Positions 12,769 through 22,919 of a stretch of 52,230 nucleotides of DNA are shown piece after piece; the first letter of the stretch is position 1, and each line of letters opens with the position of its first letter. The DNA lies in assembly GCA_001584585.1 (NCBI GenBank), contig LSYV01000067.1:90127-142356 (forward strand), read 5' to 3'. Below the pieces are notes generated by a model, which saw only the letters and a list, made by a program, of their open reading frames with translations, had not been told where the DNA came from and made no database searches. The stretch comes from Gonium pectorale (lineage: Eukaryota > Chlorophyta > Chlorophyceae > Chlamydomonadales > Volvocaceae). The position numbers and the translations under genes are program-made.

Positions 12769-15700
12769 GTGCATGCGCCCGGGCGGCGGCGGCGGTGTTG
12801 TTAGCGGCTTGTCGGTGGGAGCGTTGGGGTCCCACCAAGCCATGTACGATACGGGTCTGATGGACGGTGGCCGTTTCCACTCCTTCGCACTCCTTGTACT
12901 CGTTCCGCCCTTTCACAACCTTCTACGAAGCCCCTATTTGATGCTATGTTTAGAGGGATTCGCGTATGCAGGGATGAGGGGGCGTTGACGGGGCCGGGGG
13001 TTTGGCCGAACGGCGGTGGGGGAGGGGGGGCGCTGTGTGCAGCCGGCAGCCGTAGTGTGGTAGCAGCGCCCCCCCCCCTCCCTCGCTTCTCGGCAGCTCG
13101 TTGACCGGCCGCTCAAAACCCTCACAACAGGACGGCTCGACCCCCCTCCGGTCAGCGGCGTACGGGGGTCATGTGGCGGTGATGCGGGCGCTGCTGCTGG
13201 CAGAGGGAGTCGACGAAATGGCCGGGTCGGAGGTGGGTGCCGCTACCAACTTGTGCTTCGTTGCCGCAACAACTCGCAGCTGGATGGAACTGCAGAAACT
13301 TTGGCCCGACCAAAGGTTGCATATCATCCTCCACATCCGCAAGCTTCTTCTTAACTACTTTCGTGATGCATCCACCTGCCAGTCACGACCTGCTTGGACT
13401 CTCCAAAGGTTCTTTCAGGCGGCTGCCCCAACTTGTACAACTTGTGTGCTGCGCTGTTCTGCATGCAGGGCTGCTGGACCCCGCTGCACCTCGCCTGCCT
13501 GGACGGCGACCTGGCCCGGGTGGAGCAGCTGCTGCAGCAAGGCGCCCCCGTTGAGGCGGCAGAGAAGGTAAGCATCATGAGGAACCCGCACGTGTATTAA
13601 GACGGGCCCTTACAGTACTCGGTGTCCGCGTTTACATATTTACTTTATGTACTCCATGTGGCCATTATGTACTCCATGTGGCCTTTATGTACTCCATGTG
13701 GCCATTAACCCATTGAACGCGGTCCATGCACTGCCCTCACAGGGCGGCTGGACCCCGCTGCACCTGGCGCTGTGTGGTGGGAGCTGCGAGGTGGTGGAGC
13801 GGCTGCTGCGTGGCGGGGCCAGCGCCTCACAGGCAACGGTTAGCTAGTTGGCGCTGCCGTACGCATGCGTCTGCGCTGACTACCATGTCGTGCACCCCAA
13901 CTGATGGTGGTCGTGTGCTCTAGCCTGTATAGCTATGTTGCCATCAGCCATTGAACGGCCACTGTCCCTCCAATGCACCACACCTGCAACCCACCGACTT
14001 CATCCAAATGCTTGGTTCAGGCACTCAAGGACTCGCCTCTTCACTTCGCCGCCCAGCTGGGATCGCTAGCTGCGGCTAAGCTGCTGTTGGAGAAGGCGGA
14101 TGCAGCTGGGCAGCTGGTGGTAACCAGGGATGCGGGAATTGACGTTGCAAATGTGGTGAGTTTTGGAATGTGGGCCTCCCGTGTAGAGTAATTGCTGTTA
14201 CACGCCTGCTGTTCTTTTGCCTGAGTATGTGTTCAGGCAGCAGGCAGGTAGTGGCACACGCCGTCTTCCAGGGGATCAAGGCTGCCAGTCATGATGTGCT
14301 TCATGCGGTGACACCAGCCAGTTGCATATGCCCGCAGCATGGCCACACCCCGCTTCACTGCGCCTGCTTTCGAGGCCACGTGGACGTCTTGGATCTGCTG
14401 ATCAGCCGGGGGGCCTCTCTCACGCATCCCGACGAGGTGAGGAGCAAGCTCGGCGAGATGTGAACGTTGTGCACGGAAACTTCTCACCCTCACGTGTTGG
14501 GTATTGCAGGACGGCAACACACCCCTGCACCATGCAAGCCACAATGGCCAGACGGGTGCTGTGGAGGTGCTCCTGCGAGCCCGCGCCCCGCTGGAGGTCC
14601 GGAACGATGATGTAGGTGGTCTGGAAATCTGTTGGTACGGACAATCCATAAAAGCAAAAGTAAAAGTAAAAGTGAAGTTAACGCGTGATCATACANNNNN
14701 NNNNNNNNNNNNNNNNNNNNNNNNNNNNNNNNNNNNNNNNNNNNNNNNNNNNNNNNNNNNNNNNNNNNNNNNNNNNNNNNNNNNNNNNNNNNNNNNNNNN
14801 NNNNNNNNNNNNNNNNNNNNNNNNNNNNNNNNNNNNNNNNNNNNNNNNNNNNNNNNNNNNNNNNNNNNNNNNNNNNNNNNNNNNNNNNNNNNNNNNNNNN
14901 NNNNNNNNNNNNNNNNNNNNNNNNNNNNNNNNNNNNNNNNNNNNNNNNNNNNNNNNNNNNNNNNNNNNNNNNNNNNNNNNNNNNNNNNNNNNNNNNNNNN
15001 NNNNNNNNNNNNNNNNNNNNNNNNNNNNNNNNNNNNNNNNNNNNNNNNNNNNNNNNNNNNNNNNNNNNNNNNNNNNNNNNNNNNNNNNTAAAGACAAAAG
15101 TAAAAGTAAAAGTGAAGTTAACGCGTGATCATACACCATCGCGTGTGTTAAGGGGAGAGTATGGCACATGCCCTCTTGTTGAGGGATCACTCCCACCGGG
15201 TTTTTTTCCGACGGTATATCCACCACCGCCCCCTCAACGCCTGACTCACGCCCCTGGTCATGTGCCTGGAGTCAGCATGGTGGCCATCACAGCCAGCGCT
15301 TCGCAGGTTTGGCCCCCGAGCTATGGGCTCACGACTCTGCTTATGCAATCATACGACTGCTCTCCCGTGATTGGAGTACAGGATTTGAACCCACGACCTG
15401 TGGTGACCATCGAGCGATCGGATCATGGGTTCCTAACAGCTTACCCACCAGTTGGTTAGACTGATAGCTGAGCGTTAGCTATGGGGATACGGACATTCCG
15501 CACAACGTCATAAGGATTGCATGGGAGCGAACATTTAGATACAAGCCCATCCTGAGTTCCAGCAGTGCGTCTTGCGTCACTTAGCCGCGGCTGCGCAGCG
15601 GAAAAAGGTACTTGCAAGCAGGAAAGAAAGTCGTTTGCAGGGGATGGAGGGATCCACCTAATTTCCCAACATTGCGGGTGTGAGGGTGACGTTCTGCTAT

Positions 15701-18700
15701 GGGTTACAAGTTAGCAGCTCAGAGCCTTGGAAACGGCCAGCGTCTCGGGCAGCGGAATTTCCAGGTACACCAACATGGACACACGCAATCGCTAACCCCC
15801 GTGTTCCTGGTACAACCGTTCTGATTCACCCACCCTCTGCAGCGGCCTTTGTGGCACCCACAGACCGAAGCCTGCGCATCCTAAGCTGCTTCATGTATGG
15901 CTTCTTCCAGCGTGACTCCCAACGCCTTTGCCACGTAATTGCTGTGTCCCTCGGAATGGTCGCCGGGTTAGTTAACACGGCGTTGACGCCCTGGGACAGA
16001 GCCCCTTTGGGGACCCACTTCTCCGCGCGCGGAATATCAGATGCTCTCATCAGAGGCTAACGAGGCACACGGCCGCCTTACCCTTCCTTCGTGATACAAC
16101 GACCTTCCCCTGCCGGCATTGCATTGGTTACTTCGAAGGGAACACCGCGGCGTGATCTACGAGCAACTACACACCCTCGGAAGGGATGCGGGCGCCATCG
16201 TCGCAACGGATAAAGGCCGCGAACCCTAGGGCTGACGAGCCCAAACTCGTGCCGCAACTTAGGGAGTTTACAATCAATACAACTAGAACCGCAACCAACG
16301 TCTCCACCGTGAGAGGAGATTTGCGATTACGTACCCTTACTCCGAGCCGCTGTTCGGCACCACCTGTCCGCGCGTTTTTGCAAACCTGGGTCTTTGTAGG
16401 GTAGTGTCACCCGTTAGCCGCGTCCTCGTAGATTGCAATACTTGTCGGTTGAACTGTTGCGTATGTGCAAACGCTTGTCCCTTGGTGTGTGGGGGGGGGG
16501 CGACGGGTTGCGAGTTGTGGGCGGCTGGGTGTTGACAGAGGGGCAGCGCGACGAGCAGGTGGGGTGGGGTTGGAAAGGCCCTCACGGTCACGCATCGCGC
16601 ACACCCACGCCGCGCCGCAGACACTGCCTTTCGCATGCAAGCACCCGGCTGCAGGAAGGATGGAAACGAATAACGCACCGCGCGACCCGACAGCGGGGGA
16701 CTGCATCGAGCATGTGGCTCGCTACGCAGCAAAGAATCACAGCATGCACCCAATTCAACGACGCCTGCGCCCAATTCAGCTTGCATGCTATGGGCCGGGT
16801 CCTAGTTCGGCATGACATCTCATCATATGACATCGGCCGTAGGAGCGGTAATTCACTGCCCATCCAGAGCAGTTGCTGAAACATTGTTGTTAACCAAGCC
16901 GACCAAGGTACGGTATCTGTGCAGGGTCGGCCAGGCAACCCCAATCCACCCATCCAGGCTGTCATCCTATCTCCAATCCCGCATCCCTCACCTTCTCCCG
17001 CAACTTCTAACCCCGTCTCCTAGCCAAGTATTGACCCCCAGCCTCTGCACAGCGGCGAGGACAGGGTTTACACGGGACGGGACTGCAGCTGCTAAATTTG
17101 TGCTATTACACGCTCGATGCAACAGTTAATTAATTATAATGCAAGCAGCACCTCTACGACAGCCCGTACAAGTTCTGCGTCCCAAAGTGCCTTCTAGGGT
17201 TTTTTGGCATATGAACATGTAGTCATGTAACATGTAACAAGCGTATTATTTGGTCTCTCATGGACACTTTGCAGCACAGCAGCTCATTGGCCCAAATTTG
17301 CATTGCTACATGCGAATAAAGCGAGCTCATCTTGCTCTCGATGTGCATGTGGGCCCTTTCACCACGCTTGAGAATGCTGTTGGACATGCAGATCCCCAAC
17401 CGCTGAAGTCGTGGACTAACCTAGGAAACTCTCCTCCTGACCGGCGGTGGTCCACCACCCACCAGGGCCTCACGCCGCTGCACCGAGCGTGTCAGAGAGG
17501 CCACAGAGACGCGGTGAAGCTCCTGCTGCGGGCCGGTGCTCACCATGAGGCCAAGACGAATGTAAGGTCATGCCGTGTGCCCATGCATTTCTGCAAGTGA
17601 TCGCGCGCACACGGCATGTAGGGGCATGAAGCTGGAGCGAGGCCTTATCGAGGCCTTATCACTACTAAGCTGTTTGAAGGACCAACATAGCTGCATCTTA
17701 GAGACATATGTTGATGACCAGGGGAGTTTCCTGCAAGATCCACGCCTGCTTGCCTCCGCATCGCCTTTCCGCCTACGCCCAACCAGGATGGCAAGACCCC
17801 ACTGGGCCTTGCATGGGATGAGGGCTTTGGGGGGCTGGTAGACCTGCTGTTGCAGCACGACGTCGACATGGCCACCTCAATAAGGGTGAGAGACTTGCTA
17901 GCTGTATGTATGACCCTGTCGGCCACAAGCTTTACTGTGGATCTTGGCTATACCATTTGACTGTCTGTCTTCAGGTCGCACCGCGGAGCAAGGTCGTGCT
18001 GGTCGGCCCCGGTGCTGCTGGGAAGACCACCCTCGCCCACCGGCTCGTGCACGATGAGTACAAGGCAGACATCCCGGCAACGGACAACCTGCAGGTTCAT
18101 GTATGGACGCTGAAAGGAGTCGACCAGCAGCAGCCCACATGGCTCAGCATTTGGGACCTGGGAGGCCAGGTGCGCATGTTCTTCAGATGTAGCCGGTGTC
18201 CGTTCGGGGGGAAGGGAGGGGGAAGGCAGCTGGAGCGGGTGCTAGTAGGCAGGGGCCGTGTTTACATTACTCCACATCCAGACCAGCTGCACCTCTCAGC
18301 GCCGTACACAGGGGCCCAAGCTTACGAGTAAGAAGAATGATGCGAACTAATCATGCGGGATAAGCTTCTTTACATGCTACACATAGGTTGGTTCTTTCAT
18401 TTCTTCTAGACAATCCTTCTTTTTCACCCTTCAGCACGGATTCTGGTCTACCCACGCGATATTCATGTCTCCGGAAGCCGTCTACATCACCCTCTACAAC
18501 TCCCGCAACAGCGACCAGGCGGATAAAGTAGACTCATACCTCGAACGTGTCCAAACTTTGGCGCCTGGAGCCTGCAACATGGTGGTCGGGGCGTGGGCAG
18601 GTACGGGCTCAAGCGCTCTGGGTGTAGATGAAGGCATATCACACAATGAAGCGTGTGCTTGCATGCAGATAAGGACGAGAAGGGCGGAGGATTTACTGGT

Positions 18701-21700
18701 GTGCAGCCGCCTGCGACTGCCCTGCGTGGCTACAAGAACCCTGTCAGCATACCCGGCCTCCCTGATGGAGAATGCCTATGCCTGTCTAGCAAGACGGAAA
18801 ATGGCATTCCGGAACTGAAGCAAGCAATCATGGAGCTGACAGGCGTCATACAGTCGGGCTCAATGATGAACGTCGTTCGCCTGCCTGAATTGTACGTGCG
18901 GCTACGAGACAAGGTAAGGTGCCGAGTGCGATATATCTCGCGTGTGGTCGTGTACATGCTAACTTGCTGACGTTTGAGCAGGTGCGGAGCCTGAGAGAGC
19001 GCATGAAGCAGGAAAATAAGCCCAGGCTCGTGTCCCTGGAGTACGTCATCAGGAACATGGAGGCAGATATTCCTCAAGGGGCTGAGCTGCATCGCTTCCT
19101 GAGCAGGTTGTCCGACTTTGGGGAGCTGCTCCAATTCCAGCATGTCCCCGGCCTGGAGGACAAAGTGGTCATCGACCCCGAGTGGCTGGCTGATGTGCTG
19201 GGGGACGTGGTGACACGGGACGACAAAGACAAGCAGCGGCGGTTACAGCTGCTGGAGGGGCATAGCAGCATGCCAGAGGGGCATGTCAGCATACGGGGGG
19301 TCCGCGAGGTACGGTTTCACCTGTTAGCACAAGGAGCGTTGTCATGAACATTAGTTTCGTCATGCAGGCGATGGAGGCAAGGTGCCCGGGCAATGCCAAC
19401 GAGCTTGTCCGGATCCTGGAGGAGTACGGCCTGTTGTACGACCTGGGTGACGGCGAGCGGGCCATCATTCCACCCACACTGCCGACGCTGAAGGCGGATG
19501 ACATTGAGAAGTTCCTGTGGGAGGTCCGTCTGCTTTTGAGTTTATAAACAGAGTATACCGAAGGATGGGCTTGGGGTTAAGAGATTGGATAGAGACTTCA
19601 TGCTGCGTGCAGGTTCTAAGAACCGTACCCAAACCCGGCTCTGTGGCTGACTGCAAGTAAGCGGTACATTACAGGCAGGTGTGCGAGTCCAGTGCTCCGA
19701 AAACCAAGCAGGTTCAGATCCGTCTCTTCGCCCGGAATACCTCCTCCCTCTGCTGCTAGCGACATCTTAAACCACTCTCCATTTATCCCCTGGTGACCAT
19801 GTTTCCAGGAGTCTCCAGGCCCCCATGAACAGCCACTGCGGTGGTGGGGCGCCAAGTACACCTTCGACAAGCACCTCCCGGACGCGCTGCTGTGCCGGCT
19901 GCTGTGCCGGCTGCTATCGCTACCGCAGCTGCACGGCATGGAGCTGGGGCGCATGTGGCGCTTCGGGGTGTTTCTGCAGCATGGGGCCCAGCGCCTCGTT
20001 GTAGCGTATGACCCAGACCAGGTAAAGCAAAGCTGCTGGGGGTCACCAGCTCTGCCTTGGCCCCAATCCATGACGCTATCAGTCAGTGGCCCCACGCCTA
20101 CGTGTGGCTTTGCTGCCTCTCCGCGCCTGCCACAGAGGCAAAGGAAAGGTGCGCTGAGAGTGGTCGCCTGCAGCCCAGAGCCTGAGCTGCTCGGTCTGCT
20201 GGTGTCGTCACAGCTGGCCCAGGTTCAGGAGCAATTCCCCGGGGTCAAGGTGCGTGGTATTAGGACTGAAGGGGCGAAGCGTTCATGGTAGTTTTGGGCT
20301 GGCCCAGTGTGCCCGATATAAGTCGAGTCTCAATCGCACACAATAGCCCAAGTGTTGCCACTCTCACAATTTCCCACCCTAAACCATTGGCTGACCGCCC
20401 ATTGCAGCTCTCAAACGTCAAGTACGACTGCCCGGAATGCCTTGGCTACATCGACACCAGAGCCCTCCCGCAAGACATCAGCGCCGCAGCGGCATGGAAT
20501 CAGAGGGGCGCTGAGCAGGTAGGCGAGGTAGGGCATGGGACACCACTTGTGATGTCAAATAAAAACTCACCAGAGGTTTGTTGCTGTATGGGCCGTATGG
20601 GCCGTATGGGCCGTATGGGCAAACCTTGCACTGAACTACAACGTGCTTGGGCACGTGTTCTACCCCTGCAGTGTGTTGAGTGCCGGGAGCTCTCGGACAT
20701 GTCGATGTACGCTTTGGATGAGCAGGCGGTAGACTGGTACCCAGTGGCAGTGGGCCGCCAGGGCCGCATGCCGAGGGGCATGGTTGAGAGCCAGGGCGAG
20801 TCGGAGGGCACACTCAACATCCGCCGCAGCCTCGGGGCCATGGAGCGGGTGGTGAAGTGGGTCAAAGACATGCCCAACGGCACCGCACTGGTAGTCGAGC
20901 TGCGCCAGAGCCTGGTCCGCCGTGCGGTGGCGCTGCACAAGCTCGTGGGGCCCAGCGGAGGAGAGCACCTCCCCCTGGCAGTGCTGCTTCCTGCGCCTGA
21001 TGATGGCACCAGCAACCACAGGATGGAGCTGGACGTGGACAGCACCACCAGTGGCCTGCCGGGTAGCATCCGGCTGCACGCCCTGTGCGAGTACCCGGGC
21101 GGCCTGCACCTGACCGATCACGGGGGGTACGAGGTCAAGGAGGGCAGTGACTGGCTGCGGAAGCATGGCCGCGGGCTGAAGCCCCTGCTGCGCGCCCTCC
21201 AGCTGGTCGGTGTGTCTGGACCCGTCGGCACACTGGGCGCTGGCGACCCCGAGGAGGAAGCTATGGACAGCGGGAAGGAGATGCATCGCATGCACAGCCA
21301 AGGCCGGAGCCGGGGCCGGGGCCGGGCCACAGGCTCGGTGAGTTCCATGACATGGATGTCGCAGAGTGAGAAAAATGCACACGTGTTGAGGCCGTTCATG
21401 ACCGATTCGGGCCACTCAGAGGACGCGGAATGAACTGGATTATTTGTGTGTGTATATGTAGCAGCATTCATTGCCCTACAGCGCAATCACGGTGCGCACG
21501 CATTACCCCTCACATTGCACCGCTGGCCTAACTGTTACCACGACGTCGAGATCGCCCACAGCTAGTCACCATAACTCATCGTCACCTCCTGTTCGCATGC
21601 GTGCAGGGAGAGGATGGACCCACCAAGCAGCTGGACTCCATGCTCGCCTGCCTGGACAGGCTGGCGGAGCAGCAGGACGGACTGCATGGGACTGCGGTGG

Positions 21701-22120
21701 TCAGCCCGGCTGCGGAGGGCAAGGGGGACATCGAGAGCAGGCCGGCGGACCTGTACAGCGCCTGCCAGGAGGCGTGCTCGTAAGTTGGGCAGCTGGGCTC
21801 ACTGTTTACTGGTGACTGTAGCGAATGTTGTTTGTGCAGGAGTTTACTTGGTTTGACCCACCGTGGGGACCTACCTGCTCTTTCCCCCGTCTCTCTGTGC
21901 GTTCCCTCCGTCCATCCTGCACGGATGCAGGTCCGTTGCTAGCATCGTTCGGCTGGGCAAGGCGGAGGCGGGCGGCAATCAGGCGGAGGCGGGTGACCTC
22001 CATCCGGCCGCAGGCGGCATGCAGGGTCTGCAGAGGGTGGTCACCCGCACCGCGGGGGCCATGTGGCTGTGCGCCTGCCACGCGGAGGAGCTGGGCTGCA
22101 CGCTGCCAAGGTCGCTGTGA
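1..22120 (+). CDS. Ankyrin-repeat ROC-COR (Roco family) protein gene, 5' partial, about 35 exons
   Basis: This is an intron-rich gene whose product carries at least 24 ankyrin repeats, then a Ras-of-complex GTPase (ROC), its COR partner domain and a C-terminal region with CxxC pairs. The reading frame was followed across every junction. All ankyrin exons and most later exons begin and end in phase 0, and the few phase-1 and phase-2 junctions (18600/18669, 21779/21931) match. The stop codon is TGA at 22118-22120. The start lies left of the window, and the 14696-15088 N run falls in an intron. Roco proteins are GTP-regulated scaffolds or switches, and ankyrin repeats bind protein partners, so an intracellular sensor or scaffold is inferred. 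There is no leucine-rich-repeat block or kinase domain, unlike LRRK1. I cannot prove that all ankyrin exons belong to one transcript, but no start, stop or promoter interrupts the series. Confidence 0.82.
1076..1352 (+). repeat. Dispersed repeat family D, copy 1
   Basis: This segment in the intron after the second ankyrin exon is the reverse complement of a stretch at 28040-28415, including the same ACAGAGGAGCAGCACTGCGG-type core and the same flank by GGTGTTACATCTC. It is absent from the other ankyrin introns, so it arrived by insertion. In this copy a TG microsatellite replaces about 100 nt found in the other copy. No coding capacity is clear. Confidence 0.6.
1265..1303 (+). repeat. TG microsatellite
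   Basis: An almost pure run of TG dinucleotides lies in an ankyrin-array intron, within dispersed repeat D. Confidence 0.95.
2840..2876 (+). repeat. GGGTAGTT 8-nt microsatellite
   Basis: About four copies of GGGTAGTT occur in an ankyrin-array intron. This is an intronic simple repeat with no sign of function. Confidence 0.85.
2931..3849 (+). repeat. Recent tandem duplication of an ankyrin exon plus intron (period about 662 nt)
   Basis: Intron sequence 2931-3187 upstream of the 3188 exon is almost identical to 3594-3849 upstream of the 3850 exon, from GATGATGTTTTAGATGGCGG to the acceptor. Differences are a handful of single bases. The exons themselves differ more at the variable ankyrin positions than the introns do. 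A weaker third copy of the same intron segment starts near 8886. Confidence 0.85.
3964..4356 (+). mobile_element. tRNA-derived SINE, copy A, with 12-nt target-site duplication
   Basis: The 393-nt element has a tRNA-like head with a B-box-like GGATTCGAATCC at 4059-4070. It ends in an ACTTTACTTTTACTTTA tail. It is flanked by identical CGCCCGGGCGGC at 3952-3963 and 4357-4368. The duplication proves insertion three bases after the GT of the donor at 3949, leaving the donor intact. Two further copies lie at 5825-6206 and 14648-15487. Confidence 0.85.
4405..4460 (+). mobile_element. SINE head fragment
   Basis: The stretch AGTCTAACCAACTGGTGTTT...GGTAGGAACCCA resembles the head of the SINE copies (AACCAACTGG, GTTAGGAACC) but lacks body and tail. 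It begins a 1-kb intron stretch (4400-5300) unlike the other ankyrin introns, in which I see no exon. Confidence 0.45.
5825..6206 (-). mobile_element. tRNA-derived SINE, copy B, inverted, with 9-nt target-site duplication
   Basis: The element is read on the minus strand: the AGTAAAAGTAAAAGTAAAG tail is at the left end and the tRNA-like head, with a B box near 6102-6113, is at the right. CTGACAACA flanks both ends (5816-5824 and 6207-6215). It lies in the intron between the ankyrin exons at 5481 and 6770. Confidence 0.82.
10616..11470 (+). repeat. 426-nt tandem duplication containing two ankyrin exons
   Basis: Sequence from about 10616 recurs 426 nt downstream with only scattered differences. 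It covers intron, the acceptor and the exons at 10852-10950 and 11278-11376. The exons encode the same repeat except at the first positions, where one starts GATGGCTGC and the other AACGGCGCG. Both share the otherwise rare ISAQ and ASKDV residues. Confidence 0.88.
11761..11925 (+). repeat. 15-nt minisatellite, 11 units, intronic
   Basis: Eleven tandem copies of CAGGTACCGGTCCAC occur; the first differs by A to G at unit boundary 2 and the last ends in A. Each unit contains the overlapping palindromes GGTACC and ACCGGT. The 15-nt period keeps all six frames open, giving long spurious ORFs on both strands. It lies in the intron between ankyrin exons 11278-11376 and 12154-12252, so translation is not expected. 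Confidence 0.9.
13131..17885 (+). CDS. Eight diverged ankyrin-repeat exons leading into the ROC domain
   Basis: The exons are 13131-13232, 13469-13567, 13743-13838, 14021-14155, 14338-14436, 14510-14611, 17466-17561 and 17787-17885. They encode ankyrin repeats recognisable by TPLHLA, SPLHFA or TPLHCA helices, a glycine around residue 13 and LLL helices. All are phase 0 at both ends. Unlike the upstream array, they differ strongly from one another in sequence and length (32 to 45 codons), and their introns are unrelated and mostly short. I infer that they are the old, fixed part of the ankyrin domain next to the GTPase. The exon at 14021-14155 carries extra residues after the repeat, and its upstream boundary is the least certain. 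The 17466 exon follows a 2.85-kb intron holding a SINE and an N run. Confidence 0.82.
13645..13704 (+). repeat. 20-nt minisatellite, 3 units, intronic
   Basis: Three tandem copies of TTATGTACTCCATGTGGCCA occur; the middle one ends in T. They lie in the intron between ankyrin exons 13469 and 13743. Confidence 0.9.
14648..15487 (-). mobile_element. tRNA-derived SINE, copy C, inverted, interrupted by an N run
   Basis: The AAAAGTAAAAGTGAAG tail begins at 14648 and the head ends near 15487. TACGGACAATCC (14636-14647) and TACGGACATTCC (15488-15499) form the target-site duplication with one mismatch. The tail and the adjoining GTTAACGCGTGATCATACA occur on both sides of the N run (14696-15088). This is either two nested copies or one copy with unmerged contig ends. 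Confidence 0.75.
14696..15088. other. Assembly gap (393 N)
   Basis: This is an unresolved run of N inside SINE copy C and inside a gene 1 intron. About 45 nt flanking the gap on the left are repeated immediately to its right. Confidence 0.99.
15500..17465. other. Long gene 1 intron without recognisable exons
   Basis: This 2-kb stretch between the SINE and the ankyrin exon at 17466 shows no similarity to the ankyrin introns. It has a 126-codon open frame at 15680-16060 (+) with no domain I recognise. It also has a GT-rich stretch near 16480-16580 and an AT-rich patch near 17120-17140. It may be decayed inserted DNA. Confidence 0.4.
17975..18913 (+). CDS. ROC (Ras of complex proteins) GTPase domain exons
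   Basis: Three exons (17975-18169, 18435-18600, 18669-18913) encode a Ras-like GTPase. The P-loop is GPGAAGKTT (Walker A GxxxxGK[S/T]) near residue 11 of the first exon. The switch-II/G3 motif DLGGQ closes the first exon. The second exon continues with HGFWSTHAIFMSPEAVYITL and ends at VVGAWA, where Roco proteins normally carry the G4 motif (often THAD); here it reads AWAD across the splice. The G5-like SSKT is followed by an amphipathic helix (NGIPELKQAIMEL). The third exon ends in LPELYVRLRDK, the usual ROC-to-COR transition. Known biology: ROC binds GTP/GDP and works as a dimer with COR. Whether the altered G4 still gives guanine specificity is unknown. Confidence 0.9.
18982..20249 (+). CDS. 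COR (C-terminal of ROC) domain exons
   Basis: The exons are 18982-19308, 19368-19523, 19809-20021 and 20136-20249. Their translation gives the winged-helix part of COR: a long helix of charged residues, a FLSRLSDFGELLQF helix, then VVIDPEWLADVLGDVV, which matches the family pattern of an 'iDPqWLadvl' strand-helix. The next exon reads ELVRILEEYGLLYDL followed by a proline-rich IIPPTLP turn. The C-terminal COR half has W-G-A-K-Y and the FGVFLQHGAQRLVVA strand. COR is the dimerisation partner of ROC. All junctions are phase 0. The fourth exon, starting with a basic RQRKG, is less typical and may be a linker. Confidence 0.85.
20408..22120 (+). CDS. C-terminal CxxC-containing region and tail of the Roco protein
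   Basis: The exons are 20408-20518, 20672-21337, 21607-21779 and 21931-22120. The first carries CPEC and the second opens with CVEC, a paired arrangement that could bind zinc and that sits after COR in some other Roco proteins (family position from memory, function inferred). The long second exon has no recognised domain; near its end it has a basic SRGRGRGR run. The tail is rich in Glu/Gln/Gly. The last two exons join in phase 2/phase 2 (TC plus G). Translation stops with TGA at 22118-22120. No kinase domain follows before the convergent gene 2. Confidence 0.75.
20583..20624 (+). repeat. 9-nt tandem repeat, intronic
   Basis: About four copies of GGGCCGTAT lie in the short intron between exons 20408-20518 and 20672-21337 of gene 1. 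Confidence 0.85.
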
Positions 22121-22919
22121 AAGATTGTGCTACAAGCGGGTCAAGGAAGGGAGTAGAGTTAAGATGGGAGCCGCTTTCTAGGCCTAGTTGTGGCTGAAGA
22201 TGGCATGACTGGGCTTGGACGGTTTGTGAGGTTTATGTAGGTGTATATACGTTCTGACCTCTGGATCATCATGCATGAGGCGACTAGTACTGAACTACAT
22301 TTCCTGGCCAGCTAGCCGTACATTAGTCGGTGTCGGAGTCGGTGTGATCCCAAGCGAGCCTAATCGTGCTGGCCATCTCTCGATCGATACCACTTGGTGC
22401 GTGGTGGGAAGTGATGTAGAGTGCCGGTGCTTAGGAAGTAGGCTTGCTGGCTCAGCCCCGCGCACAAGGACGATGATGTCTGAAACCAGCCCTCTGTGCG
22501 TGCAGCGAAGGATTTAAAAATGAAAGTGGAAGCCGTGTGCTTGGGATACCATCCAGATGCGTGCAATGCATGATCCGTTAGACCCATGGCCATATACTCC
22601 AGCCTATCCACATACGCCGTAGCCTGGTGGCTAATGCGACTTCAGTAGTAGTGCGGCACGGGCTCGACTTCTCAGATCACAGCATTTGCGCTTTATTATG
22701 AACGCAAGTCCACCAGAAGCAGTGCAGGTAGACCCCGCTCCCCCCTGAAGCACCGCTCCCCCCTGAAGCATGGTCCGCAGCAACGCTATCAAAATTGAAC
22801 TCAGAAGGCTTCGAACCCGCACTCGGTCATGTTGTGCTCACTATTCTAACGGCGTGCGGAATACCGTTCCAAGGGTGCGCCGCCCACTGATAAAGTTCAC
22901 GTTTACTGTATGATTTGCC
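22121..22919. other. Convergent intergenic region between genes 1 and 2
   Basis: About 800 nt separate two converging stop codons and must hold both 3' untranslated regions. I see no TGTAA polyadenylation signal of the Chlamydomonas type close to either stop. A GGGTTCGAAGCC-like B box on the minus strand near 22806-22820 lacks a matching T-stem, so no tRNA is called. Confidence 0.5.

Noticed and set aside
14678..15226. Open frames crossing the N run
   Set aside because: They consist mostly of undefined residues and exist only because N codons are not stops.
15680..16060. 126-codon plus-strand frame as an intron-nested gene
   Set aside because: No family resemblance, start context or splice support. 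Kept only as part of the long intron description.
20660..21415. 251-codon minus-strand frame opposite gene 1
   Set aside because: It is the antisense shadow of the real exon 20672-21337, whose splice sites, phase and CxxC motif fit the Roco gene.
22795..22870. tRNA gene on the minus strand after gene 2 (GGGTTCGAAGCC)
   Set aside because: The bases around the T loop do not pair into a five-base stem, and no cloverleaf could be drawn.
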